Positions 23,508 to 31,883 of a DNA stretch of 54,365 nucleotides are shown in pieces. The stretch spans positions 1 through 54,365 of the forward strand of contig JAEZTF010000013.1 of NCBI GenBank assembly GCA_023443725.1. Reading direction: 5' to 3'. The stretch's first letter is position 1, and every line of letters begins with the position of its first letter. The notes beneath the pieces were generated by a model that ran no database searches, was not told the origin of the DNA, and saw only the letters and a program-made list of their open reading frames with translations. The position numbers were made by a program, and so were the translations under genes. This stretch comes from Candidatus Parcubacteria bacterium. GTDB lineage: Bacteria > Patescibacteriota > Microgenomatia > UBA12405.

Positions 23508-24938
23508 ATGGCAGAAAGACCTTTTAGTGTAGGATTTTGTGGAGTTAGTTGGGGTGATGAAGGGAAAGGAAAGATGGCTGATCAACAGGTAAAAGAATTT
23601 GAAGATTTAGGTAAAAAAGTATTTGTTTATCGAGATAATGGTGGCTCTAATGCTGGACATACTATTGAACTAGATGACGGACGAAGACCAGCAACACATT
23701 TATTACCGTCTGGAATATTTTATAAAAATGCAACTGTAATATTGGGTAAAGGAATGGTGATTCATCCAAATGATTTGATGTCTGAAATTGGAGAAATGGC
23801 TGATATAGCTGGAGAAAAGGGAATAGCGGATATTATGGTTGATCAAAAGGCAATACTGAATTTAGACACCCATCGAGCACTTGAGTCAATGCAAAGACAA
23901 TGGTTTAGTGGTGGAAAAGGATCAACTGGACGAGGAATTGCTCAATCTTACAATGATTTTCTTGCCCGATGCCCTTTATTGGTTGAAGATTTAATAAGTT
24001 TTGATGAGAGAAAAATTGGTGAACATTATGATTATTATGAAGCCTGGGTTAAAGGGTTAGGTGGAGATTTAAAAGATCTACCAATATTCAGATATAAATC
24101 TCTTGAACCAACATTGGTTGGAAGTAAAGATGAGTTTGTAAGAAACTTAGAAAAACAGGCAGAAAGCATGTCACCTTTTATTTATGACGTGAACCCATTT
24201 TTACGGGGTGCTTGGTCAGATTTAAATAATGCTTTTGTGTTTGAAAAAGCCCAAGCAATTGGATTGGATCCTAGATTTGGAGTTTATCCAGATGTGACTG
24301 CTTCTGATACTACATTTGGAGGAATTTTATACTCAACTGAGGGAGAAGTTGACCCATATGATATTGAACTTAGATATGGAGTATTTAAAGCAACATATGG
24401 AAGTAGTGTAGGATCAAGAATATTACCAACAATGATGGAAAGGCCTGAGCATAAAAAAATGACCATAGAGGAATTATCGACAATATTAACACCTCAAGAA
24501 CTGGAAGATGTTAAATTTGCAAGACGAATAAGAGGAGACTATAAAGAAGTTGGTGCATCAACAGGAAGGTTAAGAGATATGCTTTTTACCGATTTAGTAC
24601 CAGCTAAATATTTCTTAAAAAAAGGTATTGTTAATCGAATTATATTAACTCATATGGACGCGGTTTATCCTGGTGTTCCAGTAAAACTCAGTGTAGGTTA
24701 TACAAAAAATGGTGAAGAGTCTGGTTATAGACCTTACCAAGACCATATGTCGATGGTGCAACCTAGATATATTGAAATGCCAACTTGGAGTCAAGAAGAA
24801 ATTCAGAAAGCAAAAACGCCTGATGAAATTCCAGAAAAAGCAAAAGATTTTATTAAAAAAGTAGAAGATGAAACTGAGTTTCCAGTAGGAATGATTACTA
24901 CTGGACCAAAGAGAGATCAATTTATCAGATTACAATAA
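23508..24938 (+). CDS. Divergent adenylosuccinate synthetase (PurA family)
   Basis: A 476-residue PurA homologue. PurA joins aspartate to IMP using GTP. Conserved features: SWGDEGKGK (Asp17), GGSNAGHT (His51), HLLPSGI, STGRGIAQSY near 139-148, FEKAQ...LD near 245-254, FGVYPDVTASD at 257-267, TGRLR at 352-356 (both Arg kept) and a terminal ITTGPKRDQFI. Altered features: the guanine-recognition motif TKLD is THMD (381-384), the GWFD following TGRxR is LFTD, and the TTRVGxGPFPT loop is GSSVGSRILPT. The base specificity may thus differ. It ends a cluster with a reductase and kinases, and no other de novo purine gene is in the window. Confidence 0.8.
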   Translation: MAERPFSVGFCGVSWGDEGKGKMADQQVKEFEDLGKKVFVYRDNGGSNAGHTIELDDGRRPATHLLPSGIFYKNATVILGKGMVIHPNDLMSEIGEMADIAGEKGIADIMVDQKAILNLDTHRALESMQRQWFSGGKGSTGRGIAQSYNDFLARCPLLVEDLISFDERKIGEHYDYYEAWVKGLGGDLKDLPIFRYKSLEPTLVGSKDEFVRNLEKQAESMSPFIYDVNPFLRGAWSDLNNAFVFEKAQAIGLDPRFGVYPDVTASDTTFGGILYSTEGEVDPYDIELRYGVFKATYGSSVGSRILPTMMERPEHKKMTIEELSTILTPQELEDVKFARRIRGDYKEVGASTGRLRDMLFTDLVPAKYFLKKGIVNRIILTHMDAVYPGVPVKLSVGYTKNGEESGYRPYQDHMSMVQPRYIEMPTWSQEEIQKAKTPDEIPEKAKDFIKKVEDETEFPVGMITTGPKRDQFIRLQ

Positions 24939-24951
24939 ATTATCAAATAAC

Positions 24952-26469
24952 TTATTGTAATTCTCTTAATTTTTGTTCGGCGACAGTTCTAGCTTGACTA
25001 TTTTCTGGAGTGTTATTGTAAACTTCTTTAACTTCTTCTAAGGTTTTGGCTTTTTCAATTTCTTGAAGAGAAAGAGTGTTCCATTTGTCAAAAGCTAGTT
25101 GCTGTTCTTCACTTTTGGCATCAGCTTTTGAATAAACTTCTTTAACTTCTTTTGAGTTTTGGCACAAAGATATCCATTTAGTAATCAAACTGTTTTTTAT
25201 TTTATCTTCATCGGGTAAATTATCGAATAAGATTCTGGCATCATCAATTTTTTGAATTTGGTCAATTTCTTTGATGGCTAATTCTTTCCATTTAGCTAAA
25301 GCCATTCTTTTTGGTTCCCCTTTTTCAACAGCACTGTTATAGACTTCTTTAATTTCTTTAACTGTCTGACAAAATGAAATCCACTTTGTAGTGCAATCAT
25401 TTTTAAGATCAATATTATCTGGCAAATTGCTAAATAATATCTTAGTGGTTTCAAAGTTTTGAGATTCTTGAATTTCTTTTTTGGATAATTCTAGCCATTT
25501 TTCTAAAATTTTAGTTCTGGCTTGGCTACCTATTGGAGATTTATCATATAACTCCTTGGCTTCTTTTACATTTTTGATTTGATCAACTATCTTTAAAGAT
25601 AATTCATTCCATTTATTGTAAATAGTAGTTTTAATATCATTATCATCAGGAGCACTTTCGTAAACATCTTTGGCTTGTTGAACTGTCTGAACTTGTTCAA
25701 TTTCTTTTTTGGACAATTCTTTCCATTTTTCTAAAGCCTTGGCTTTGGCTTCACTGTTTTCTGAGAAATTATCATTGGCGTCTTTAAGTTGCTTGCTAGT
25801 TTGACAAAGATCAATCCATTTTAAGGCAGCAGCCATACTTGATTGACTACCTCGCGGAGCATTGCGAAAAGCAATAATGATTTCTTCAAGTGTCTGGGCT
25901 TTCTCAACTTCTATTAAAGATGCTTGATTTAATTTTTCCAATTCAGTGTTAACTTTGGCAGTGTCGTTTGAAGTATAAAGAGCTTCCCATTTTTCTCTGG
26001 CTTTTTTGACTTGATATTGTTCAAAAGATATCTTACCAACAAACAAGGCAATAATTATTGTTATTAATATAAAAATAAAACTGGTTTTGAATTTATCATC
26101 TTTGGTAGGAGGACCAAAAATATTTGGTTGATCAACATTAGTCCCCTTTTGAATAAAAAGATATAAATTATAAAAAGGAATTAAGGCAAACCAAAATTCT
26201 CTATTTAAATCATGGATTCGACGAACACTAAGAGCAACACAAGGAACTAAAGCAAATATTAGAAAAAGAATACCAAGAGGATTCCATAAAATACTTAATA
26301 AAACAGAAATCAAAACATTAATTAAAACAAAAATCCAAAACTCATTCCTACTAGTTCGTCCATCAAAATTTTTGTATTGTTTAAAAATTTCCAAATAAAA
26401 ATTGTTGGTAGTTTTGGGTTTGTTGACTACTGGAGTTGTAGTTGGATTTTGATTTTCTAAGTTTTCCAT
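24952..26469 (-). CDS. DUF805 membrane protein with long tandem helical repeats
   Basis: A 505-residue protein. Residues about 25-115 are a DUF805 domain with four membrane helices (FKQYKNFDGRTSRNEFW is the family signature; VRRIHDLNREFW follows). Another membrane segment lies at about 130-150. From about 165 to the end runs a series of eight to ten helix-turn-helix repeats, each opening with KWxxL, in two sizes (about 38 and 31 residues) with motifs such as KEVYxxxP between the helices. They build an extended superhelix like TPR or HEAT scaffolds, probably for protein binding. I know of no described function for this combination. Confidence 0.75.
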   Translation of the reverse strand: MENLENQNPTTTPVVNKPKTTNNFYLEIFKQYKNFDGRTSRNEFWIFVLINVLISVLLSILWNPLGILFLIFALVPCVALSVRRIHDLNREFWFALIPFYNLYLFIQKGTNVDQPNIFGPPTKDDKFKTSFIFILITIIIALFVGKISFEQYQVKKAREKWEALYTSNDTAKVNTELEKLNQASLIEVEKAQTLEEIIIAFRNAPRGSQSSMAAALKWIDLCQTSKQLKDANDNFSENSEAKAKALEKWKELSKKEIEQVQTVQQAKDVYESAPDDNDIKTTIYNKWNELSLKIVDQIKNVKEAKELYDKSPIGSQARTKILEKWLELSKKEIQESQNFETTKILFSNLPDNIDLKNDCTTKWISFCQTVKEIKEVYNSAVEKGEPKRMALAKWKELAIKEIDQIQKIDDARILFDNLPDEDKIKNSLITKWISLCQNSKEVKEVYSKADAKSEEQQLAFDKWNTLSLQEIEKAKTLEEVKEVYNNTPENSQARTVAEQKLRELQ

Positions 26470-26509
26470 TGTACAAAATTTATTAATTCAATTTAATTAT
26501 ATATGAATA

Positions 26510-27190
26510 TTGACTAAACATGAATATAATATGTTCATGGCGTTGTTAGGAACACATATCAGATTTGCTTTGGATATAAAAAATGATTTTGGAGTAAAAA
26601 ATATGGATAAATATATTTCTGGGACGATTTATCCAGATAGTCGATATATAACTAAAATTGATAGAAAAATCACTCATTGTAAAGATGTTTATGATAAAAA
26701 TTTTTTTGGAAAAGATGACTTTAGAAAAGGTTGGATGACCCATATGATTTATGACCGAATTCAAGCTGACGTTTTTAAAGAAATCTTTCCAGAACTGTTT
26801 GAAAAATTTGGAGATGAAAAAATATATTTGTCGCCAGAAAATTGGGCTATTAGAACTGGATTAAAAATCCTTCAAGACTTGGATGATATTTTAAAGTTTC
26901 CCATAAAAAAATATTTGAAACATCTGGAATACATAGAAACACCAAATAGAGAAAAAAAAGAAGTGATGAAGAAATATAACAAAATTATAATTGACACTTA
27001 TATTAAAGACGAAGTATTGCATCAAGATTCGATAAATTTGTGGATTAGATTTGGTGTGAGAGAAGAATTAATAGAATTAATAAAAGAAAAAACTGAGTGG
27101 TTAATTTTGAAAAAAAATGTTTTAAAAAAAATCCCTTTGATATATCCAGCAACGATAAAACAGTATAAAAAAGAGATGAATAAAAAATAG
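26510..27190 (+). CDS. Zinc-dependent phospholipase C-like/HD-like small hydrolase
   Basis: A 226-residue soluble protein. Residues about 14-90 contain H-IRFALDI, SGTIYPDSRYITKID, a TH pair and GWMTHMIYDRI. This resembles the zinc-dependent phospholipase C/S1-P1 fold family (His near the start, G-x-x-PD, TH, GW-x2-H-x3-D). The C-terminal half is helical and lysine-rich. The start is uncertain: a TTG at 26510 gives the longest form, while ATGs at 26531 and 26537 would remove 7-9 residues without touching the first His. Function is a guess at the level of metal-dependent hydrolase. It converges on the phosphotransferase gene with a 5-bp gap. Confidence 0.5.
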   Translation: MTKHEYNMFMALLGTHIRFALDIKNDFGVKNMDKYISGTIYPDSRYITKIDRKITHCKDVYDKNFFGKDDFRKGWMTHMIYDRIQADVFKEIFPELFEKFGDEKIYLSPENWAIRTGLKILQDLDDILKFPIKKYLKHLEYIETPNREKKEVMKKYNKIIIDTYIKDEVLHQDSINLWIRFGVREELIELIKEKTEWLILKKNVLKKIPLIYPATIKQYKKEMNKK

Positions 27191-27195
27191 TTTGT

Positions 27196-28065
27196 TTATT
27201 TGACTAAGTTGAATAACTCCCAAGCTTTTAGACCTGAATTCAATTGAAAATCTCTGACTTTTTGTGGACCTGGAGAAGCAGCTGATTTAAACCAATAGCC
27301 TACTAACCAATGAAGGGCACTTGGATCAAGTCTTGAATAAAATGGTGAAATATCAAAACCACTAGAAGCGATATCCACTAAAGTAGCAGCCATATCAATT
27401 CGACGATCGCCGATTTGACACCAATCCCAATCGATTAAACAAACTTGATTTAAGTTTTTATTCCAAGCACAATTATCAGACCTGACATCATTGTGAACTA
27501 GATGAGTATCCTGAAAGACAAACTTACTTTTGATCGATTCTTTTTTTAAATCAAAATCAAAATTTAACTGATGAAGTTTTTGAAATAAATTTTGTTGAAG
27601 TTGTTCTGAATTTAAAAGTGGTAACCAACCATCACTATCTTGATTAATAAATTTATCTAAAAATAAATCTGAATTTTTGTCATCTGGTTTTAACTCAGAA
27701 AGAACATCCATAGCTTCAAGAGTTTTTGTAATTCTTTTGGATGTCCAATTACCCTTCCAATCCCAACCGTCTTTTGGTAAATGAGCCGACAAAACAAATC
27801 CGGTTTCATCTGGATTAGTAGTTAATAATTGAGGAGTATAAGAATATCCTTGAGATTCTAAAAATCGATAAACTCGAACTTCTTTTTGAGCCCGTTTACA
27901 AGTTTCTGGATCACTACCCTGTTTAACAAAAACTTCTTGACCATCATCGAGTTTTAATATTCCTCTGGTAGCTTGAGTAAAACCACCGTCAACAGCGGTT
28001 AAACTATTTAATTTATCAGATACTTCTGACCAACTTATTTGATGATGATTTTGTTTTTCAACCAT
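27196..28065 (-). CDS. Aminoglycoside phosphotransferase-family (APH-like) kinase
   Basis: A 289-residue protein-kinase-like phosphotransferase. The lysine for ATP is in VFVKQG near 48, the catalytic loop is LVHNDVRSDNCAW near 190-202 (family H-x-D-x4-N) and the metal-binding Asp is in LIDWDW near 210. Homologues phosphorylate small molecules such as antibiotics, choline, sugars or fructosamines. The substrate pocket is not diagnostic, so no resistance role should be assumed. An extended -10 (TGATAAACT) sits 5 nt upstream of the ATG. The Gly-rich loop is reduced (GGFTQATRG). Confidence 0.82.
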   Translation of the reverse strand: MVEKQNHHQISWSEVSDKLNSLTAVDGGFTQATRGILKLDDGQEVFVKQGSDPETCKRAQKEVRVYRFLESQGYSYTPQLLTTNPDETGFVLSAHLPKDGWDWKGNWTSKRITKTLEAMDVLSELKPDDKNSDLFLDKFINQDSDGWLPLLNSEQLQQNLFQKLHQLNFDFDLKKESIKSKFVFQDTHLVHNDVRSDNCAWNKNLNQVCLIDWDWCQIGDRRIDMAATLVDIASSGFDISPFYSRLDPSALHWLVGYWFKSAASPGPQKVRDFQLNSGLKAWELFNLVK

Positions 28066-28082
28066 GACAGAGTTTATCAGAT

Positions 28083-28532
28083 CTAAATGTTACCAATAGC
28101 TATATCAATAAGAGTGACTGGTTGACCGTTAACTTCAACTTTATCACCTTTTTTATGATTTAAAGTGGCTACACCTAATGGACTTTCGATAGAAATCCAA
28201 TCTGGATAAATACGAGCATCATTTTTACCAACTAAAACAAAGGTACTAACTCGCCCATCATTTTCAAAACGAACAGTAATTTTGGAACCAAAAACGACAG
28301 TTTCAATTTGAGTTGGAGGACCAACAATCACAGATAATTTTAAATCTTCGACCAACTCAATAATTTGAGCGTTTAAAACATGTGATTGTTCGCCATAAGC
28401 AATATAGGCAGAGTTTTCTTTAAGATCCCCTTCTTCAGCAGCTTCACTTCTTTTTTCGTAAGTCGTGAGCAATTCTGCTTTAAGATCTTTAATTTTTTCT
28501 TCTAATTTTTGTTTTCCCAATTTAGTAATCAT
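28083..28532 (-). CDS. greA: Transcription elongation factor GreA
   Basis: A 149-residue factor that rescues backtracked RNA polymerase by stimulating transcript cleavage. The N-terminal coiled-coil includes AAEEGDLKENSAY near 32-44, with the essential acidic tip residues (Asp and Glu of DLKEN). The C-terminal domain includes FGSKITVRF, WISIESPLGVATLNHKKGD and ends VTLIDI. Length is close to canonical (about 155). It is the ordinary copy, in contrast to the longer paralogue at 19269. Confidence 0.95.
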   Translation of the reverse strand: MITKLGKQKLEEKIKDLKAELLTTYEKRSEAAEEGDLKENSAYIAYGEQSHVLNAQIIELVEDLKLSVIVGPPTQIETVVFGSKITVRFENDGRVSTFVLVGKNDARIYPDWISIESPLGVATLNHKKGDKVEVNGQPVTLIDIAIGNI

Positions 28533-28570
28533 GAAGATAGTATCTTACCAGTTTTTTGGGAAAATTTAAA

Positions 28571-28697
28571 CTAGTTTAATCCAAAAAAAGAGAGAATTAA
28601 GGTGATAATTGTAATAATGGCAAAAATAGCAATGGTTTTAATAAATAAACTAAAGTGGTTTTTTGAAGATAAAAATGAAATAATAAGTTTGAATGAA
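28571..28697 (-). pseudogene. 3' remnant of a copy of the 29321-29626 membrane gene
   Basis: Read on the minus strand, this stretch encodes FLFSFKLIISFLSSKN followed by LFIKTIAIFAIITIITLILS-FFGLN and a TAG at 28573-28571. This aligns with the C-terminal 45 residues of the intact gene at 29321 (FLFFYQP, LFIKTVGIFAVITTIALIL, SGLI). Homology stops near 28697, at the start of the lipoprotein gene, and no start codon in a sensible place remains. The copy and its intact paralogue flank the lipoprotein gene as direct repeats. Confidence 0.6.
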
Positions 28698-29313
28698 AAA
28701 AGAAATGTTTGGCAAAATTTTAATTGTAATATCAATGCTTTTTTTGGGAGGATGTGGTCAAAAAACTGAAAATATAATCTCTAACCAAAGACCTTCAGTA
28801 ATAATTGAAGAAAAGAAAGAAACTAAACTTGAAATAAGTAATGAAACACAAGAATTTAGAGATGGTAAATTTGGTTTTTTGTTGGCTTATCCAAAATCGT
28901 TGAATTTTGAAACACAAAGTCCATATCCCGGTGGAACTATTAAAGAAATAGGTTTTAGAATTGACGGGATAACTGAATCTCAATTATTAAATAACGATTT
29001 GTCAAAATCGTTGATGCAAAATGATTTATATTGTAATTTGGATGAAACTGGCGGAAGTGCACTTTGTAGTAATAAAAGTATTGAAGAAATAAAAAATTTA
29101 AAAGGGGTTAACGGTTATAAAATTAGTCGAGATAAAACTTTTTATGACGACGATGGTAATGAAAATATTCTTAAAGATTTTGTTTATGCTTTCCCTCTTA
29201 AAACCGAAATCGGAGTATCAACCTACAAAGCAATTATTTTGACAGTCAAATATCCAAGTGAACAGAACTTGGAAATACTAGAAAAAATAATGAATACGGT
29301 GGAAATAAATTAG
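28693..29313 (+). CDS. Lipoprotein of unknown function
   Basis: A 206-residue predicted lipoprotein: signal MKKEMFGKILIVISMLF, lipobox LGGC (Cys21 would be lipidated) and a Glu/Lys-rich linker. It continues with a domain that begins FRDGKFGFLLAYPKSLNFE near 58. That start, with ...FGFxLxYP, is like the PsbP-like domain also seen in the protease at 29635. The two Cys in NLDETGGSALCSNKS and YCNLD could form a disulfide. It is on the strand opposite to its neighbours and flanked by two copies of a membrane-protein gene end, which suggests insertion into a duplicated locus. Confidence 0.75.
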   Translation: MKKEMFGKILIVISMLFLGGCGQKTENIISNQRPSVIIEEKKETKLEISNETQEFRDGKFGFLLAYPKSLNFETQSPYPGGTIKEIGFRIDGITESQLLNNDLSKSLMQNDLYCNLDETGGSALCSNKSIEEIKNLKGVNGYKISRDKTFYDDDGNENILKDFVYAFPLKTEIGVSTYKAIILTVKYPSEQNLEILEKIMNTVEIN

Positions 29314-29320
29314 ATTTTAT

Positions 29321-29626
29321 CTAAATTAATCCAGAAAAAAGAAGAATTAAAGCTATGGTGGTAATGACAGCAAAAATACCAACAGTTTTGATAAACAAAT
29401 TTACGGCTAGTTTTTTCTTACCATCAATAAAAAGAAGAAGTGGTTGATAAAAAAATAAAAAAGCCATAACGGCTACAGATAAAGTAAGTATTGATAAAAA
29501 GACTATTGGAGCAGCAAAAGTATCTGGTTTGTTTTGTAATAATTTGGTGGCAAAATTCATAACTGCAACAACCAAAGTTATATAAACTGAAGCACTTAGA
29601 GCGTTGATAAAAGGGTTTTTGGTCAT
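29321..29626 (-). CDS. Small three-helix membrane protein
   Basis: A 101-residue protein with three hydrophobic helices (about 10-28, 40-65 and 75-98) and a short basic loop DGKKK between the second and third. I do not recognise a named family. A truncated copy of its 3' end lies at 28571-28697. The gene follows the trypsin-like protease gene on the same strand after 8 bp, so it is probably co-transcribed with it. Confidence 0.65.
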   Translation of the reverse strand: MTKNPFINALSASVYITLVVAVMNFATKLLQNKPDTFAAPIVFLSILTLSVAVMAFLFFYQPLLLFIDGKKKLAVNLFIKTVGIFAVITTIALILLFSGLI

Positions 29627-29634
29627 AATTAATA

Positions 29635-31848
29635 TTAATTTATTGGACCATTTGAATCACTGTTTGTTGTTTGTTGAACAGGAGGTACCACTGGATTAAT
29701 AGTCTCGATGGAGTTTATAGTTTGATTTGGAGTCGGAGTTGCGGTTGGAGTTGGAGTTGTTAAAGGATTGCTGGTTGCAACTTCAATTTGATTTTTCACT
29801 ATCTTTTTTTTCTTAATTATTAAGAATATAGTTAGTCCAGCTAAAACTATAATTACCCCTCCAATCGTTAAGCCTATTAATAGCCAATTTACTTCTTTAT
29901 CTTTACCTTCTTTTATAGCTTCATTAGCATCGTTCATAAATTCAGATACAGTTGGATGAATCGCATAAGATGATTTGACTTGATTAAAATATGGTAATGA
30001 ACTTTTATAATATTCTTTCCAATAATTGCTCAATCCTAAACTCCAATCATTATATGACTTACTTGCTGATATGGTGATATTATTTTTATTTATTAAATCT
30101 GATATGTCAGATATATCTCTTAAAAAGTTGTAATTTCCACCTGTACCCTCAAATCCATAAGTAGCAACTCCAATAACTTTACCATCCATAGTTAAAGCTG
30201 GACCCCCACTGTTTCCATGATCAATTGAAGTGTCAGTTTGAATTAATTTTCTACCTCCATTATCTTCTTTGATTGCACTAACAATTCCACGAGTAATGGT
30301 CGGTTTATATGATGAACTTTTATAATTGATAATACTTTGTTGACTTTCGCTACCATCTACTAATGCTGGAAAACCTATAACTAACAACTGTTCTCCTTCC
30401 TTTAAATTATCAATACTTCCTAAAACTAAAGAAGGAAATACCATATTATTGTTTCCATTTTTAATTTTTAATATGGCAACATCACTTCCATCTATTTTCT
30501 TTTGTTGTTTGACTACTTCTATAGAATCACTATTGGAATAATTAAAATCAACTAATTCTGCCTCAAATACAGAATTACTTGTTTTAACTATATTTAAAAA
30601 ATCTTTATTGCTGTAATCAAAATTAAACGCTTCGTTACCTAATCTGATATAGATTTTAGAACCGGTATTTTCAAAAGAAACTATTTTCTTATCAATTAAG
30701 GCATAAATATTTTTTATTAAGTCATTTAATTCTGTTGGACTTGAATTTATTTGGACTAAATATTTATTTGCTTCAAATAAATTTATTTCAGTCCCCGTAT
30801 TGTAGAAATAAATTTCTCGAATCAGGTCTCGTTCAAATGAATTTAATTCTCCAGTATTATAAAGAAAACTGGATATCATAGCTCCCTCTGGGTATGATTT
30901 GGCAACATGGCCATTTGTGGCTATATAACCATCTTTTTGAATTATAAAACCACTTCCCTGACCTCCATTACAGAAGTTATAACTGTTTTGAAGGTATTTG
31001 CTTGTATAATTGATGTTGTCTACCTTCAATTTAAAACAAGATAATTGAACTACCCCTACTACTGATGGTTTGACTAATTCTGATAATTGAACTTCGGTGA
31101 AAGTTTTTTCAATGTCGTCTGTTTTTGTGGAAACACCTTTGACTAGACCTGTTTTATTATCTTCTGTTGGTTTGAAAAATATAAAAGATCTTAATAGTTG
31201 ATTTATTAATGCAGGAGTTTCTCCAAATTCGGTAGAATTTACCATAAAGACATAGCTTTTTCCATTTTGAACTAAATGATATTCTTCTGTATTAATAACA
31301 GATTTCATATCAATAAAATTATTTTCTGTATAGACAAGTTTATTGACATCGTAATCACCAATTTTTATTTTTTCTCGACTGAGAAGTTTTCTTTTATCTT
31401 GAGCCCCGTATTTTAACGATGAGGCAATTGATTGATCTGTTTTTTTATCTAAATCATCAGCATCAACACCAACTGAAAAGGTTATTAATGCTTTTGTGCT
31501 ATTTTTAGTTTTTAGATAAATTGAAATTAAATCTTGATTATCGATCATTCTGCCACCAGCAGGTCCATTATCTTCCCATGTTTTACTATCATAACTAAAT
31601 TCATAACCATATTTGTTTGATTTATAGTTTACTATTGAGCTGGGTGTTTCATTTTCTTTGGCAATTTTTTCTATCTTTTCAATTTGGTTTTGGTTGATTT
31701 TTGGTAGATCAATATCAACTCGATTATCTTCAAAAGATTCAGCAGCACTACTTCGATTTTCTTGGGTTTGTTGAACTATTTTTGTACCATAAACTAAGCT
31801 CCCAATTAAAAAAAGTGATATGACTAAAGATTTAACTGTTTTCTTCAT
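29635..31848 (-). CDS. Membrane-anchored trypsin-like (HtrA-type) serine protease with PsbP-like domain
   Basis: A 737-residue protein: signal/anchor at about 5-22; a PsbP-like N-terminal domain (NKYGYEFSYDSKTWE onward, to about 225); and an S1 protease domain with GSGFIIQKDGYIATNGHVA (His about 311), GSDVAILKI (Asp about 455) and DHGNSGGPAL (Ser about 545). A second membrane segment follows at about 660-685, then a Pro/Thr-rich tail. The His-Asp interval is about 140 residues against some 30-40 in HtrA, because an extra alpha/beta insert lies between them. No PDZ domain is visible. It is likely an extracytoplasmic quality-control or processing protease. Confidence 0.88.
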   Translation of the reverse strand: MKKTVKSLVISLFLIGSLVYGTKIVQQTQENRSSAAESFEDNRVDIDLPKINQNQIEKIEKIAKENETPSSIVNYKSNKYGYEFSYDSKTWEDNGPAGGRMIDNQDLISIYLKTKNSTKALITFSVGVDADDLDKKTDQSIASSLKYGAQDKRKLLSREKIKIGDYDVNKLVYTENNFIDMKSVINTEEYHLVQNGKSYVFMVNSTEFGETPALINQLLRSFIFFKPTEDNKTGLVKGVSTKTDDIEKTFTEVQLSELVKPSVVGVVQLSCFKLKVDNINYTSKYLQNSYNFCNGGQGSGFIIQKDGYIATNGHVAKSYPEGAMISSFLYNTGELNSFERDLIREIYFYNTGTEINLFEANKYLVQINSSPTELNDLIKNIYALIDKKIVSFENTGSKIYIRLGNEAFNFDYSNKDFLNIVKTSNSVFEAELVDFNYSNSDSIEVVKQQKKIDGSDVAILKIKNGNNNMVFPSLVLGSIDNLKEGEQLLVIGFPALVDGSESQQSIINYKSSSYKPTITRGIVSAIKEDNGGRKLIQTDTSIDHGNSGGPALTMDGKVIGVATYGFEGTGGNYNFLRDISDISDLINKNNITISASKSYNDWSLGLSNYWKEYYKSSLPYFNQVKSSYAIHPTVSEFMNDANEAIKEGKDKEVNWLLIGLTIGGVIIVLAGLTIFLIIKKKKIVKNQIEVATSNPLTTPTPTATPTPNQTINSIETINPVVPPVQQTTNSDSNGPIN

Positions 31849-31883
31849 TTTGCCCTAAATATGATTATAGAACAATATAAAAG

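Noticed and set aside
23508..24938. Calling the PurA-like gene PurZ (2-aminoadenine pathway)
   Set aside because: It keeps the catalytic Asp of PurA in WGDEGKGK, and no DatZ, MazZ or DpoZ partner is recognisable in the window. The possibility is kept only as a hypothesis.
18803..24938. Nucleotide cluster as part of a prophage
   Set aside because: No capsid, tail, terminase, integrase or lysis gene is near, and promoters are of the same types as those of chromosomal genes.
27196..28065. Antibiotic resistance gene (aminoglycoside phosphotransferase)
   Set aside because: Only the general kinase fold motifs of the family are seen; nothing points to an aminoglycoside substrate.
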